From Paenibacillus gorillae (GTDB lineage: Bacteria; Bacillota; Bacilli; Paenibacillales; Paenibacillaceae): a stretch of 64,000 nt of DNA. The notes under the pieces are model-generated. The model made no database searches. It worked only from the letters and a program-made list of their open reading frames with translations, and was not told where the DNA came from. The first letter of the stretch is position 1, and every line of letters begins with the position of its first letter. Positions 53,705 to 63,649 of the stretch are shown here, in pieces. The position numbers and the translations under genes are program-made. Location of the stretch: NCBI RefSeq assembly GCF_000513275.1, contig NZ_CBVJ010000076.1:32698-96697 (forward strand), given 5' to 3'.

Positions 53705-56254
53705 CTACCAGTTAGAGCCTCCCGACGAATTGCCTCCGTTATTGGAGCTGCCCCCGCCGGAGCCCGAACCCCATGATCCTCCGCCGGAGGAATGGTTTGA
53801 GGAGGAGGATGAATGCTGCTGTTGTTGCTGCCTCATCATCTCTGCTCTGCGCTCTTCTGCTTCTACCGCTTCATAATCCCGGTGCATCTGATCCACAATC
53901 CGGGTTAGACCGGCCATTTCACTAATCGCTTGAGCGTACATGCCTGCCGCGATCATCTGCTTCGTATGCTCGCTCAATGAATTAAAGTTGCTGCTATAGG
54001 TATGGCGGTTGATCTTCGAGCCCGCTCTGCGGTAGACGTTGTCATACATCGCCTGGGCTTCGCGTATACGGCGCTCGGCTTCCCGCTTCTCCTCCAGCTT
54101 CCGGTTCACTTGCCCCTGAAGCGCATGGATATCGCCTTCGAATTGCTGAAGCTCGCTTTCGATCTCATCCATTTGGAGCGGCGGCTGCGACAGAACGCGG
54201 CTCAGCTTGCCATATGATTCTTCAATGACGGAGTAGGATTGCTGCCAGCCCTGATTGAGCGGCAAAGCTTCTCGTCTAACCAGCGCTTGAATGCCATCGA
54301 ACTGGCTCCAAAGGCTGTCGACCGACCGTTTCACGCGCTGCTGCCGTTCGTCCAGTTCACGGAAGACTCCTCGGCAATCGGCAATCGTATCATCACATTC
54401 ATGATATCGGCTGAGCCAGCCGTCAATCAGCTCGCGCGCACGGTCATAATGCTGTTCACTGTCTCCGGTTAATAGATTCAGCTCAGGCAGCTGGTGGGCA
54501 GCTTCTTGAACATCTGCCTTCATTTGTTCAAACCGTTCGTATAGCTGAAGCCAATGATGCCGCGAATAGGTCGAGCGGATATAGCTGAATTGCTGCTCCA
54601 GCTCCGAAATATCTTGCTGGAATGGCTTCTGCTTCTCCTCCAAGTAATCGATATCTTTACGGTTCAGCTTCTTCAGCTCCGCTTGCCGGTTTGCAATGCC
54701 GACAGCCTCGGCCAAAAGCCGGTCCGCTTCATCGCCAAGCTGAATCACCTCGTCCATCGCGCCTTCGCGAAGCCTTTCATTCAGCTTCTCCATCATTACG
54801 CGGGCTTGATCCAGCAGCGCAAAAGGATTAAGCCGCATAATTGCTTTGCGGATTCCATTCTCATCCGTAATCCGTTCGATTTCAGCTCTTCGTTCTGCAG
54901 TTACGGCAGCAAAATCACGGTGCTTGCTCATATAACGCTCGATAGAACCGATATGCCCAAGCAGCGTACCGCTGTCCGTCCAGCTTTCGGTGGCAATCCG
55001 ATTGGCTTCAATGGGATCGAATACTTCGAGGCGGTCCGCCTCCTCCAGCTTGACGGCCAGCCGGTCGAGCTCCGTATAAATGAGCTGAAGCGAATACGAC
55101 AGCCGGTTACGCCATTCGTCCGTCTGCTTGCGCAGCTCCGGCAGACGTTCATGCAGATCATCCGTCGTCTTGCGTACATTCGCATCAGCCTCCACAATGC
55201 GGCCAATCTCACCGCGCAGCTTCGACAGCTTCGATTCCGAGCCGTCAAGCGCCGCTTTCAGCGCGTTGTGCACTGCATTCAGCTTCGGATAGTGAAGCGG
55301 GAATATGCGCTCGCTCTCCGCTTTAGTCCGCAGTTGATCAAGACCAACAAGCAGTTCCGACAAGCTTTGATCGATTGATGCGACAAGCTGCTCGGTTTTC
55401 CCCTGCGTCAACCCGACAAATGGCTTCAGATCGGCATTGGCATTCTCCACCTCAACCATCAACCGGCCGGTTCTTTCCTTCTGACGCGCAAGCTTGCGCA
55501 GCTTGAAGAAAGAAACAGCGGCTGCCCACAATGCGCCAATTAAAGCGCAAACCACAAGCACCCACACAAAACCCGATCCTTGCTGTGACCTGGAATGTTC
55601 CAGCACAGGCTGCTGATTTACAGACGGATTCGTTACGATCGGCCGATCTGACCCTCCGCTTCCGCCATTGCCTTGGGATGCACCGCTGCCTCCTGATCCG
55701 ACAGCTCCGGTCTCATCATCATCATCATCATCTGGCGTTTCCGCAATCGGCGGAGCCTCCAGCACATTGACGGCCTCCATCAGCGAAATCGAAGCCTGAA
55801 CGAAATCTCCATTTTTCGCCGAAGGGATAAAGTGCAAATTAACGAGCTCGGTCAGCTTCGACTCCGTACCGTCGCCATTGCCGTCGTAATCGTTAGGCAA
55901 TTGTTCAATCGCAGCCTGCAGACCGGGATTGTTGAAGTTCATCTCGATCCGTCTTTCCTGCTTGGAAATGACGAGCAGCACATCACCCGTGTGAAGCTTC
56001 CACGTTTTATAAGCCTTGGTGGCAAATGCTGCGGAATCCTCCCCGTCCAGACTGTTAATGGTCAGTACATAAAACTGGTATAAACCCGATTGAGCGGCCT
56101 GCTCCAGTTCATCCAGCCGGCTTTCGTCAAGCATCGCTGCGGCGTCCTTGATATGGCCTTCCGGCTTATCCGGTACAGCTGCGGCAAACAATGCCCCGGG
56201 CAAAGCCACAGCCAGCATCAGAATAAGCGGCAGCAGCAAAATGAATCTTTTCAA
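53705..56254 (-). CDS. TPM-domain membrane protein with long coiled coil and Ser/Gly tail
   Basis: From a TTG start at 56254 (GGAGGAGGG upstream) the product has 849 residues. Signal peptide 1-25; TPM (YgcG/TLP18.3) domain about 30-170 (AAMLDESRLDELEQ, YQFYVLTINSLDG, DVLLVISKQERRIEM); Asp-rich then Ser/Gly linker; membrane span about 230-255; then 550 residues of Gln/Glu/Arg-rich coiled coil; the end is a Ser/Gly/Asn tail closing on NW. TPM proteins such as YgcG usually have 250-300 residues and a short tail, so the cytoplasmic coiled coil is a large extension. Role unknown. Confidence 0.85.
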   Translation of the reverse strand: MKRFILLLPLILMLAVALPGALFAAAVPDKPEGHIKDAAAMLDESRLDELEQAAQSGLYQFYVLTINSLDGEDSAAFATKAYKTWKLHTGDVLLVISKQERRIEMNFNNPGLQAAIEQLPNDYDGNGDGTESKLTELVNLHFIPSAKNGDFVQASISLMEAVNVLEAPPIAETPDDDDDDETGAVGSGGSGASQGNGGSGGSDRPIVTNPSVNQQPVLEHSRSQQGSGFVWVLVVCALIGALWAAAVSFFKLRKLARQKERTGRLMVEVENANADLKPFVGLTQGKTEQLVASIDQSLSELLVGLDQLRTKAESERIFPLHYPKLNAVHNALKAALDGSESKLSKLRGEIGRIVEADANVRKTTDDLHERLPELRKQTDEWRNRLSYSLQLIYTELDRLAVKLEEADRLEVFDPIEANRIATESWTDSGTLLGHIGSIERYMSKHRDFAAVTAERRAEIERITDENGIRKAIMRLNPFALLDQARVMMEKLNERLREGAMDEVIQLGDEADRLLAEAVGIANRQAELKKLNRKDIDYLEEKQKPFQQDISELEQQFSYIRSTYSRHHWLQLYERFEQMKADVQEAAHQLPELNLLTGDSEQHYDRARELIDGWLSRYHECDDTIADCRGVFRELDERQQRVKRSVDSLWSQFDGIQALVRREALPLNQGWQQSYSVIEESYGKLSRVLSQPPLQMDEIESELQQFEGDIHALQGQVNRKLEEKREAERRIREAQAMYDNVYRRAGSKINRHTYSSNFNSLSEHTKQMIAAGMYAQAISEMAGLTRIVDQMHRDYEAVEAEERRAEMMRQQQQQHSSSSSNHSSGGGSWGSGSGGGSSNNGGNSSGGSNW

Positions 56255-56344
56255 AAGAGAACCCTCCTCCACATCCTGCAACGAATGAACCACTACACCT
56301 TTTTACGTTAGTTTACGACACCTCGTTGCGCGGAGCAATGCACA

Positions 56345-56380
56345 ACAAAGAACCCGGCACGAGAATGCCGGGTTCTTTGT
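56345..56380. terminator. bidirectional terminator after the peptide ABC operon
   Basis: 15-bp perfect stem ACAAAGAACCCGGCA/TGCCGGGTTCTTTGT with 6-base loop, touching the stop of the ATPase gene. Confidence 0.8.
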
Positions 56381-58495
56381 TTATCCAATCGGGTAATGGC
56401 AGGCTGTAAAATGATCGGTCCCTACCTCGCGCATCGCAGGCTCCTCATTACGGCACCGGTCAGTTGCAGCCGGGCACCTCGTATGAAACCGGCAGCCGCC
56501 AGGGGGCTTCGCCGGTGAAGGAATCTCGCCTTGAATGGCGATAAATTCTCGCTTGCGCGCCGGATCAGGCTGAGGAATCGAAGATATGAGCCCTCTCGTA
56601 TAGTGATGGGCCGGATTCCGGAACAGCTCTTCACTGGGCGCAATTTCCACCAGCTTGCCCAAATACATAACGCCGATCCGATCGGAGATATGTCGAACAA
56701 TATTGAGGCCATGCGCGATGAACAGATAGGTCAGATTCAGCCGCTGCTGCAAATCCTTCATGAGATTGACGATCTGCGCCTGCACTGACACATCGAGCGC
56801 CGATACCGCTTCATCCGCCAATATAAATCGGGGCTGAAGCGCAATCGCCCTTGCTATTCCTATGCGCTGGCGCTGTCCGCCTGAGAACTCATGCGGATAG
56901 CGGTCATACCAGGCAGGATTCAGTCCAACAAGCTCCAGCAGCTCCTCCACTCGTGCTCTGCGCTCTTTGCCGCCGAGCGCCTTCTCATGAACGCGCAGCG
57001 GCTCGCCAATGATCTCGCCAACTGACCATCTAGGATTTACTGAGCCTTGCGGGTCCTGGAATACAATCTGCATGTCGCGCCGCGCACGTCGCAAATCCGC
57101 ACCTGACAGCTCCGACAGGCTTTGGCCGCGAAAGCTGACGCTTCCCTCGGTAGCCCCTTCAAGCTGAAGCAGTACCCTGCCAAGCGTAGATTTGCCGCTG
57201 CCGGATTCTCCAACAAGTCCGAAGGTCTCGCCTTGACGAATAGCGAACGAGACTTGATCAACTGCCCGAATACGCGATTGAGAACGGTTAAGAAGACCTC
57301 CCCGAATCGGATAGTGCTTGGACAGTCCCTCTACTTTGAATAGCAACTCCGAAGCTGAGGACTCATTGATCTTGCTATCCGAAGAAGTATTCGAATCCAC
57401 CTCTAATTGGAGGCGATTCGCAGCAATCGATTTCACCTCCAGATGTTGCTTCTTGTCCGGTACAACACTCTCGCTCGTCTCAGCCGTCTTCTCTGACAAT
57501 ACCGAATACCAGGAATCGGATTGAACCAGCCGCCCGGCATGCCAGCAGGCGGAGAGACGGCCATTCACCTCTGCAAGCGGAGGCGTTTCAGCCAAGCATT
57601 GCTCGGTTGCAAATGGACAACGCGGATGAAAGCGGCAGCCGCCCGGCAGCTCGGACAAGTTCGGAATCGAGCCTTGAATGGCATACAACCTGGCGTTCCG
57701 GTCGCTGTCCATCGTCGTGATGGATTGAAGCAGCCCCCTCGTGTAGGGATGATGGGGCTGCTCAAACAGCTGTACCGCCGTCGCCTGCTCGACAACCTGA
57801 CCTGCATACATGACGATGACCCGATCGGCCATCTCGGCCGCGATGCCCATATCATGCGTGACGAGCAATATCGCCATATTGAACTCTTGCTTCAGCTCCT
57901 GCAATAGATGTAAAATTTGCGCCTGGATCGTCACATCAAGCGCAGTTGTCGGCTCGTCGGCGATCAGCAGCTCAGGGCCGCAAGCAAGCGCCATAGCAAT
58001 CATCGCCCGTTGAAGCATGCCTCCGGAAAGCTCATTCGGATACTGCTTCATCCGAACCTCAGGCTCAGGAATACCAACCCTCCGGAGCAAATGAACAGCA
58101 TGCTCCCATGCTCCCGCCTTATTGCGCTGCTTATGACGCAGGATGACTTCTATAATTTGGCTGCCTACAGTGAACACAGGATCAAATGCCGCCATCGGCT
58201 CCTGAAAGACCATTGCCATTTTTCTGCCGCGCAGCGCCCGCAGCTCCGATTGCGGCATCGTTGACAGCTCTTCTCCGTCCAGAACGATCGAACCGCCGGA
58301 GATAACGCCGTTCTCATAATCGATTAACCGCATGATGGACTTTGACGTAATCGTTTTGCCGCTGCCGGATTCTCCGACCAGACAGACCGTCTCGCCGGCC
58401 TCCAGATGCAGAGACACATCCGATATCGCTCTCAGTCTTCCTTTAGCGGTTGTGAAATCGACCGATAACCGGTCAATGGCCAAAAGCTGGCTCAT
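56381..58495 (-). CDS. fused dual ATPase of a dipeptide/opine-type ABC importer (DppD-DppF fusion)
   Basis: A 704-residue protein from ATG 58495 (AAAGGAGGAAC upstream). First half: [27 protein letters not shown]; second half: [28 protein letters not shown]. Both halves carry the oligopeptide-transporter C-terminal domain with Cys clusters ([14 protein letters not shown] and [14 protein letters not shown]). The fusion is like YejF/GsiA. It drives import of the cargo bound by the lipoprotein encoded upstream. Last gene of the CmoJ operon. Confidence 0.92.
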   Translation of the reverse strand: MSQLLAIDRLSVDFTTAKGRLRAISDVSLHLEAGETVCLVGESGSGKTITSKSIMRLIDYENGVISGGSIVLDGEELSTMPQSELRALRGRKMAMVFQEPMAAFDPVFTVGSQIIEVILRHKQRNKAGAWEHAVHLLRRVGIPEPEVRMKQYPNELSGGMLQRAMIAMALACGPELLIADEPTTALDVTIQAQILHLLQELKQEFNMAILLVTHDMGIAAEMADRVIVMYAGQVVEQATAVQLFEQPHHPYTRGLLQSITTMDSDRNARLYAIQGSIPNLSELPGGCRFHPRCPFATEQCLAETPPLAEVNGRLSACWHAGRLVQSDSWYSVLSEKTAETSESVVPDKKQHLEVKSIAANRLQLEVDSNTSSDSKINESSASELLFKVEGLSKHYPIRGGLLNRSQSRIRAVDQVSFAIRQGETFGLVGESGSGKSTLGRVLLQLEGATEGSVSFRGQSLSELSGADLRRARRDMQIVFQDPQGSVNPRWSVGEIIGEPLRVHEKALGGKERRARVEELLELVGLNPAWYDRYPHEFSGGQRQRIGIARAIALQPRFILADEAVSALDVSVQAQIVNLMKDLQQRLNLTYLFIAHGLNIVRHISDRIGVMYLGKLVEIAPSEELFRNPAHHYTRGLISSIPQPDPARKREFIAIQGEIPSPAKPPGGCRFHTRCPAATDRCRNEEPAMREVGTDHFTACHYPIG

Positions 58496-58588
58496 ATCGT
58501 TCCTCCTTTCATTGGTTGATGCAGCGCCCGCCGATGTATGCAGCATGCTTCGTGTAGTATTCGGAGTACGACATGCCAGATGCCGCCC

Positions 58589-59488
58589 TTAACCCCGGCT
58601 GCGCTTCGGATCAAGCCGGTCTCTGACCCGGTCACCCAGAATATTGACTGACAAGACGAATACCGTAATCGCCAGTCCAGGAAACGTGCAAATCCACCAG
58701 GCAACGGTCAAATACCCTCGGCCTTGAGAGAGCAGTGCTCCCCAGTCCGGAATTTCCTTAATCGTGCCTAGTCCAAGAAAGCTTAGCCCCGCTCCAGTCA
58801 AAATCGATGATCCGATTCCGATTGCCGCCATAACGAACATAGGCGATAACGAATTCGGCAGGACATGGCGCCAGAATATAACTGGACCTGTCGCACCAAT
58901 CGAACGCGAAGCCGTAATGAAAGGCCTTGCCTTCATGCTCATAATTTGCCCCCGCATTACTCTGGCGTACCCTGGAACTGTTGCGGCTGCAACGGCCAGA
59001 ACGACATTCGTCAGACTCGGCCCCAGCGCCGCAGCGATGGCAAGCGCCAGCAATACGCCAGGTATTGTCATCAGCACATCCACGATACGCATCAATATCG
59101 TGTCGATGATGCCGCCCGCATAACCCGCTAGCGCCCCTATTAGACCACCCGTCAGACTGCCGACCAGCACGGAGACAAAACCGATAATAAGCGAATCACG
59201 GCTGCCGTATACTACGACACTAAGGACATCCCGGCCAAAATAGTCCGTTCCGAGCGGATGTGACCAGTTCGGATGCAGAAGCACCTGGTCGGCCTGCATC
59301 GCTGTAGGGGAATACGGTGCAAGCCACTGCGGCGCTATTGCGCAAAGAAGGATCAGAGCAACGGCAATGGCTGCGCCGTATACGAATAAATCGGATGCGG
59401 AAAGCTTGCTTATATTAAAGTGTGGGAGACGGAGCAGCCTTCTCCTTGCAAGCGAGAGGCCGCCGCTCGATACCGCTGCTTCTTTCAT
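58589..59488 (-). CDS. peptide/opine-type ABC permease (DppC family)
   Basis: A 299-residue permease with N-terminal cytoplasmic stretch, HPLGTDYFGRD (DppC hallmark), about six spans and the EAA-like loop ITASRSIGATGPVIFWRHVLPN. AAAGGGGCG precedes ATG. Confidence 0.9.
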   Translation of the reverse strand: MKEAAVSSGGLSLARRRLLRLPHFNISKLSASDLFVYGAAIAVALILLCAIAPQWLAPYSPTAMQADQVLLHPNWSHPLGTDYFGRDVLSVVVYGSRDSLIIGFVSVLVGSLTGGLIGALAGYAGGIIDTILMRIVDVLMTIPGVLLALAIAAALGPSLTNVVLAVAAATVPGYARVMRGQIMSMKARPFITASRSIGATGPVIFWRHVLPNSLSPMFVMAAIGIGSSILTGAGLSFLGLGTIKEIPDWGALLSQGRGYLTVAWWICTFPGLAITVFVLSVNILGDRVRDRLDPKRSRG

Positions 59489-59506
59489 GAATGGGAACGC
59501 CCCTTT

Positions 59507-60433
59507 CTAACTCGCCCGCCTTACGCGAGGATCGATGAATGAATAGGACAGATCGACAAGCAGATTGACGATGATATACACAACTGCTGAGAAAAACACA
59601 ACGCCCTGTACAACCGGCAAATCCTTTGCCATAATGGCATCTGCAATAATACGGCCGATCCCCTGCCGCGAGAATACCGTCTCGATAACGACGGTTCCAG
59701 CCAGCATCTCACCGACGATCATGCCAATCATCGTAATCGCCGGTATTAAGGCGTTACGAAGCGCATGCTGATACATGATCACCCGCTCCGACAAGCCTTT
59801 GGACCGAAGTGTAACGATAAAGGACTCGTTAATGACATCCAGCATACTCGTTCGCACCATTCGGACAATAAAGCCCGCTCCGACAAGGCCAAGCGTAAGT
59901 GACGGCATAATGAGCGATTTGAATCCGGTTGAGCCCATCGCCGGCAGCCATCCCAATTGAACCGAAAAGATTAGAATGAGCAGGATACCCGACCAGAAGG
60001 TCGGCATGGAAATGCCGAACAATCCGATTAATCTGGCCAGCAAATCGATAGGCTTATTGCGGTGTAAAGCCGACAGCACGCCAAGTACAATTCCAATAAC
60101 GACTGCGATCGCCGAACTCATAGCCGTAAGAGCCAGCGTCGCAGGAAAGTGTTTAATGATTTTCGGCAGGACCGGGTCCGAATTGACCATGGAATTGCCG
60201 AAATCACCATGCAGCAGGTTGACGAAATATTCAGCAAAACGAACGTAGAACGGACGATCTAGGCCAAGCTGATGACGCATCGTGGCGATCATCTCGGGCG
60301 TGGACTCGGCGGGATCCAGCATCATGAGAGCAGGGTCGCCAGGCAGCACGTTCATAATGATGAATACGACGATCAACGCTCCAACCAGCACAAGAAGGGA
60401 AGTATAGATCCGTACAAAAACGGATTTGCCCAT
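59507..60433 (-). CDS. peptide/opine-type ABC permease (DppB family)
   Basis: A 308-residue permease starting with a span and NVLPGDPALMML, then about five further spans and the loop TLRSKGLSERVIMYQHALRNALIP. It starts 15 bases after the binding-protein stop and forms the channel with the DppC-type protein. Confidence 0.9.
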   Translation of the reverse strand: MGKSVFVRIYTSLLVLVGALIVVFIIMNVLPGDPALMMLDPAESTPEMIATMRHQLGLDRPFYVRFAEYFVNLLHGDFGNSMVNSDPVLPKIIKHFPATLALTAMSSAIAVVIGIVLGVLSALHRNKPIDLLARLIGLFGISMPTFWSGILLILIFSVQLGWLPAMGSTGFKSLIMPSLTLGLVGAGFIVRMVRTSMLDVINESFIVTLRSKGLSERVIMYQHALRNALIPAITMIGMIVGEMLAGTVVIETVFSRQGIGRIIADAIMAKDLPVVQGVVFFSAVVYIIVNLLVDLSYSFIDPRVRRAS

Positions 60434-60448
60434 GCTGCAGCAGCCCCC

Positions 60449-62116
60449 TTATTTCGTCAAATAGGTGTCATTGAAGCGCGGATATGCAAGCGCATCAAGC
60501 TTGATATCCTGAACGCGGTTAGAAGCAGCTATCGTATATGGAAATACGTAGATCGGGATAATGAGGGCATTGTCGATAATGTGATGCTGAACTTGCTTGT
60601 AAATTTCAACCCGCTTCGCTTCGTCCTTCTCTACCGCCCCGTCTTCAAGAAGCTTGTCGAGCTCCGCATTGGAATAGCCATGCAGCGTCGGACGGCCTGT
60701 TGGAGCTGCCGTATGATAGAACGGATAGAGAGAGTTTGGATCGGCATTGACTTGGCTGTTGCCATAAATATCGTAATCATCATTGACGAAAATTTGGTTG
60801 ACGTAATCTTTCGTAATGTCGACTTTAACGTCAACGCCGATTTCCTTCAGCTGCTGCTGGATAATGGCTGCAATGTCATTGCGCTTCTCCCGGTTCGGAG
60901 AGGCGTCAACATAGTGCAGCGTCAGCTTCTTGCCATCCTTCTCGCGGATGCCGTCGGCACCCTTCGTCCAGCCAAGCTCATCAAGCAGGCTGTTGGCTTT
61001 GTCGAGGTCTTTCTTAATCCCATTCTCCAGCGATGCATCATAGCCCAGCGTGACCGGCGCTAGCGGCGACCATGACTGCTCATACGTTCCTAAATAGAGG
61101 GATTTAACGATGGAGGTAACATCAATGGCCGATTGCAGCGCTTGTCTCGCTTTGAGTTCGTTCCATGGCTGCTTTCTTTCGTTGATGAACAGCGTGTACG
61201 GCAAGCCGCCTGTGTTCGTCGACAGAAGCTGGAATTTTGAATCATTCTTAATGGAGACGATGTTTTGCGGCGGAACGGTTTCCGCTGCCAGCACTTGGCC
61301 GCTTTGTACGCTGCCGATGCGAGTCGCTTCTTCCGGTACGATTTTGAACGTGATTTTATCCAAGTAAGGAGCGCCCTGGTTCACTGCTGTTTCATTCGCC
61401 CACTTGTAATCAGGATTCCGCTCGATCACGATTTCCGAGTTCTCATCCCATTTCACAAACTTGAACGGACCGGAGCCGACCGGATGCGTTGCGAACTGTT
61501 CGCCGTACTTTTTGGCAGCCGTTGGTGAAACGATGCCCAGCGTGCCTTGAGCGATATTGCGCAGAAATGCTTGCGACGGCGAAGCCAGCTTCACTTCAAC
61601 CGTATATTCATCTATCACTTTGGAAGATTGATAGGGCTGAATGAGAGCAAACGCATTGGATACTTTCGTCGCTGGATCAATTACCCGGTCAAAATTGAAT
61701 TTGACTGCCTCCGCATTAAACGGTGTACCGTCGTGGAACTTGACGTCGTCGCGCAGCTTGAACGTATACGTCAGGCCGTCCTCCGATATCGTCCATTCTT
61801 TCGCCAGCCAAGGCTTAACCGTACCGTCTGGCAATTGCACAACCAGATTATCGTATAAGTTGTTAATGATGCGGACACCAACTGCCAGACCGTTCGTATG
61901 CGGATCAAGCGATACCGGCGACGTAGCCAGCGCATAGGACAATTCGCCTCCTTGAACAGGAGCGCTTGTTTCTGCAGCTTTAGCGGGACTGTTGCTGTTC
62001 CCTTCTTTATTTGATGCGGCGGAGCTGCAGCCTGTCAGCGCGATAATTGCCGCGAGCGTCACTGCTCCGTATTTCCACCAGCTTGCTTTGCCTGCCTTCT
62101 TCATCTTTCTCTCCAT
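60449..62116 (-). CDS. peptide/opine-type ABC solute-binding lipoprotein
   Basis: A 555-residue family 5 binding protein. Lipobox LTGC with Cys about residue 29, a Ser/Ala linker, then LSYALATSPVSLDPHTNG and PWLAKEWTISEDGLTYTFKLRDDVKFHDG, the standard SBP_bac_5 signature. GGGGGAG precedes ATG. Its place directly behind a CmoJ-like oxygenase suggests S- or N-modified cysteine conjugates or small peptides as cargo, not general nutrition (inference). Confidence 0.9.
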   Translation of the reverse strand: MERKMKKAGKASWWKYGAVTLAAIIALTGCSSAASNKEGNSNSPAKAAETSAPVQGGELSYALATSPVSLDPHTNGLAVGVRIINNLYDNLVVQLPDGTVKPWLAKEWTISEDGLTYTFKLRDDVKFHDGTPFNAEAVKFNFDRVIDPATKVSNAFALIQPYQSSKVIDEYTVEVKLASPSQAFLRNIAQGTLGIVSPTAAKKYGEQFATHPVGSGPFKFVKWDENSEIVIERNPDYKWANETAVNQGAPYLDKITFKIVPEEATRIGSVQSGQVLAAETVPPQNIVSIKNDSKFQLLSTNTGGLPYTLFINERKQPWNELKARQALQSAIDVTSIVKSLYLGTYEQSWSPLAPVTLGYDASLENGIKKDLDKANSLLDELGWTKGADGIREKDGKKLTLHYVDASPNREKRNDIAAIIQQQLKEIGVDVKVDITKDYVNQIFVNDDYDIYGNSQVNADPNSLYPFYHTAAPTGRPTLHGYSNAELDKLLEDGAVEKDEAKRVEIYKQVQHHIIDNALIIPIYVFPYTIAASNRVQDIKLDALAYPRFNDTYLTK

Positions 62117-62131
62117 GGTCGTCTCCCCCTC

Positions 62132-63481
62132 TTATGCAAGCGATCCGTTAGCGATCGCTGTCTCTCTTTGTTTCGTATAACGGTTAACCGGCACCGGAAC
62201 GCCCAGATGGCCGCGAAGCGTGTCATGCTCGTACTCTGTACGGAACAATCCGCGCTCCTGCAGGATAGGTACTACGAATTCGATAAATTCACTTAAACCG
62301 TTCGGAATCGCTTCGCCGATAATGAAGCCGTCAGCCGCACCTTCCTCGAACCATTGCTGAATCCGGTCAGCAACCTGTTCTGGCGTTCCGATGAACGCCG
62401 GTCGAGGCGTTGCTTCCTGCTGCGCCACTTGACGGAGCGTTAGCCCCTTCTCGACAGCGTTGCTCTTAATCCGGTCCGTCGTGCTGCGGAAACTGTTTTG
62501 CCCAAGCTCGCCCAAAACCGGAAACGGCTCGTCAAGCGGATACTGCGAGAAGTCATGATGCTCATAGTAGCGGCCGAGATAAGCCAGCGCATGCTCGATA
62601 TCTACCAATTCAGCTAACTGAATATATTTGCGCTCCGCTTCTTCTTCCGTCTCCCCGACAATTGGTCCAATTCCCGGCAAAATAACGATTTCGTCTCTGG
62701 ACTTTCCGTAGGCTGCTGCTCTCGTTTTGACATCCTCATAAAATTGCTTGCCCTGTTCAATCGTCTCGTGGTGCGTGAATACCGCATCCGCTTCTTTGGC
62801 TGCCAGCGTTTTTCCGTCCTCCGAGGAACCGGCCTGGAATACGACAGGCTGTCCTTGCTTCGATCTGGCAATATTCAAAGGCCCTTGCACGGAGAAAAAC
62901 TCGCCTTCATGATCCAACCGGTGCAGCTTTTCTGGATCAAAGAATACGCCTGATTCCTTGTCGCGGGTAAAGGCATCGTCCTCCCACGAATCCCACAGCC
63001 CTCGCGCTACCTGCAAATACTCGGTTGCAATCCGGTACCGCTTCGGATGATCGGGATGCTCTTTTTTATTGAAGTTGTTGGCTGTTGCAGCTAGAGGCGA
63101 AGTAACGACATTCCATCCTGCTCTTCCTTCGCTGATATGATCCAGCGAGCTGAACTGTCTGGACACCGTGAACGGCTCGCTATAGGAAGTGGACAATGTG
63201 CCCACTACGCCGATTCGCGAAGTAACAGCAGCAAGCGCGGACAGCACTGTCAACGGTTCAAAGCGATTCAGAAAATGAGGAATCGATTTCTCGTTAATAT
63301 GCAAACCGTCGGCGATGAACACAAAATCAAATTTGCCCGCCTCTGCATTTTGCGCTTGGCGTTTGTAATGCTCGAAGTTAACGCTAGCGTCGGTGATGGC
63401 ATCGGGATGCCTCCAGCCTGAAATATTGCCCCCTACCCCGTGAAGTGCTGCGCCCAGCTTAAGTTGACGTTGATTAGCCAT
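62132..63481 (-). CDS. NtaA/SnaA/DszA-type FMN monooxygenase, CmoJ-like
   Basis: A 449-residue flavin monooxygenase from ATG 63481 (AGGAGG eight bases upstream), not the longer frame. Typical for the NtaA family: [20 protein letters not shown] at the N terminus, [30 protein letters not shown]. It needs FMNH2 from a partner reductase. In B. subtilis CmoJ (YtnJ) oxidises N-acetyl-S-(2-succino)cysteine together with CmoO. Here it starts an operon with an importer and carries the same two promoter elements as the tcy operon at 5.9 kb. Confidence 0.85.
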   Translation of the reverse strand: MANQRQLKLGAALHGVGGNISGWRHPDAITDASVNFEHYKRQAQNAEAGKFDFVFIADGLHINEKSIPHFLNRFEPLTVLSALAAVTSRIGVVGTLSTSYSEPFTVSRQFSSLDHISEGRAGWNVVTSPLAATANNFNKKEHPDHPKRYRIATEYLQVARGLWDSWEDDAFTRDKESGVFFDPEKLHRLDHEGEFFSVQGPLNIARSKQGQPVVFQAGSSEDGKTLAAKEADAVFTHHETIEQGKQFYEDVKTRAAAYGKSRDEIVILPGIGPIVGETEEEAERKYIQLAELVDIEHALAYLGRYYEHHDFSQYPLDEPFPVLGELGQNSFRSTTDRIKSNAVEKGLTLRQVAQQEATPRPAFIGTPEQVADRIQQWFEEGAADGFIIGEAIPNGLSEFIEFVVPILQERGLFRTEYEHDTLRGHLGVPVPVNRYTKQRETAIANGSLA

Positions 63482-63508
63482 GATGAATTCCTCCTGAACC
63501 ATAATTTT

Positions 63509-63529
63509 TATAATTCCTATTGGTTTTGT
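63509..63529 (-). promoter_or_regulatory. CymR-like box in front of the CmoJ-like gene
   Basis: Matches 5818-5838 at 19 of 21 bases and lies in the same place, between predicted transcription start and ribosome site. Confidence 0.55.
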
Positions 63530-63548
63530 CGACTTTAATATTGAAACG

Positions 63549-63554
63549 AGTTTA
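63549..63554 (-). promoter_or_regulatory. -10 box of the CmoJ operon promoter
   Basis: Minus strand TAAACT with extended TG-A, as in TAAATT at the tcy promoter. At 17 bp upstream the -35 is poor (AGCCGA), consistent with dependence on an activator. Confidence 0.45.
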
Positions 63555-63578
63555 TCATTGCAGACAGCCATTCGGCTA

Positions 63579-63593
63579 ATAGAGCTTTTCTAT
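63579..63593 (-). promoter_or_regulatory. LysR-type operator ATAGA-N5-TCTAT in front of the CmoJ operon
   Basis: Same palindrome as 5897-5911; 21 of 23 bases of the wider block (63573-63595) agree. It lies 98-112 bases before the start codon, against 110-124 at the tcy operon. Confidence 0.6.
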
Positions 63594-63649
63594 AAAAAAA
63601 TAAATAATATCGATTCGTGCTTCGTTCTGCTGCGAATAGTCAGCAGCAT

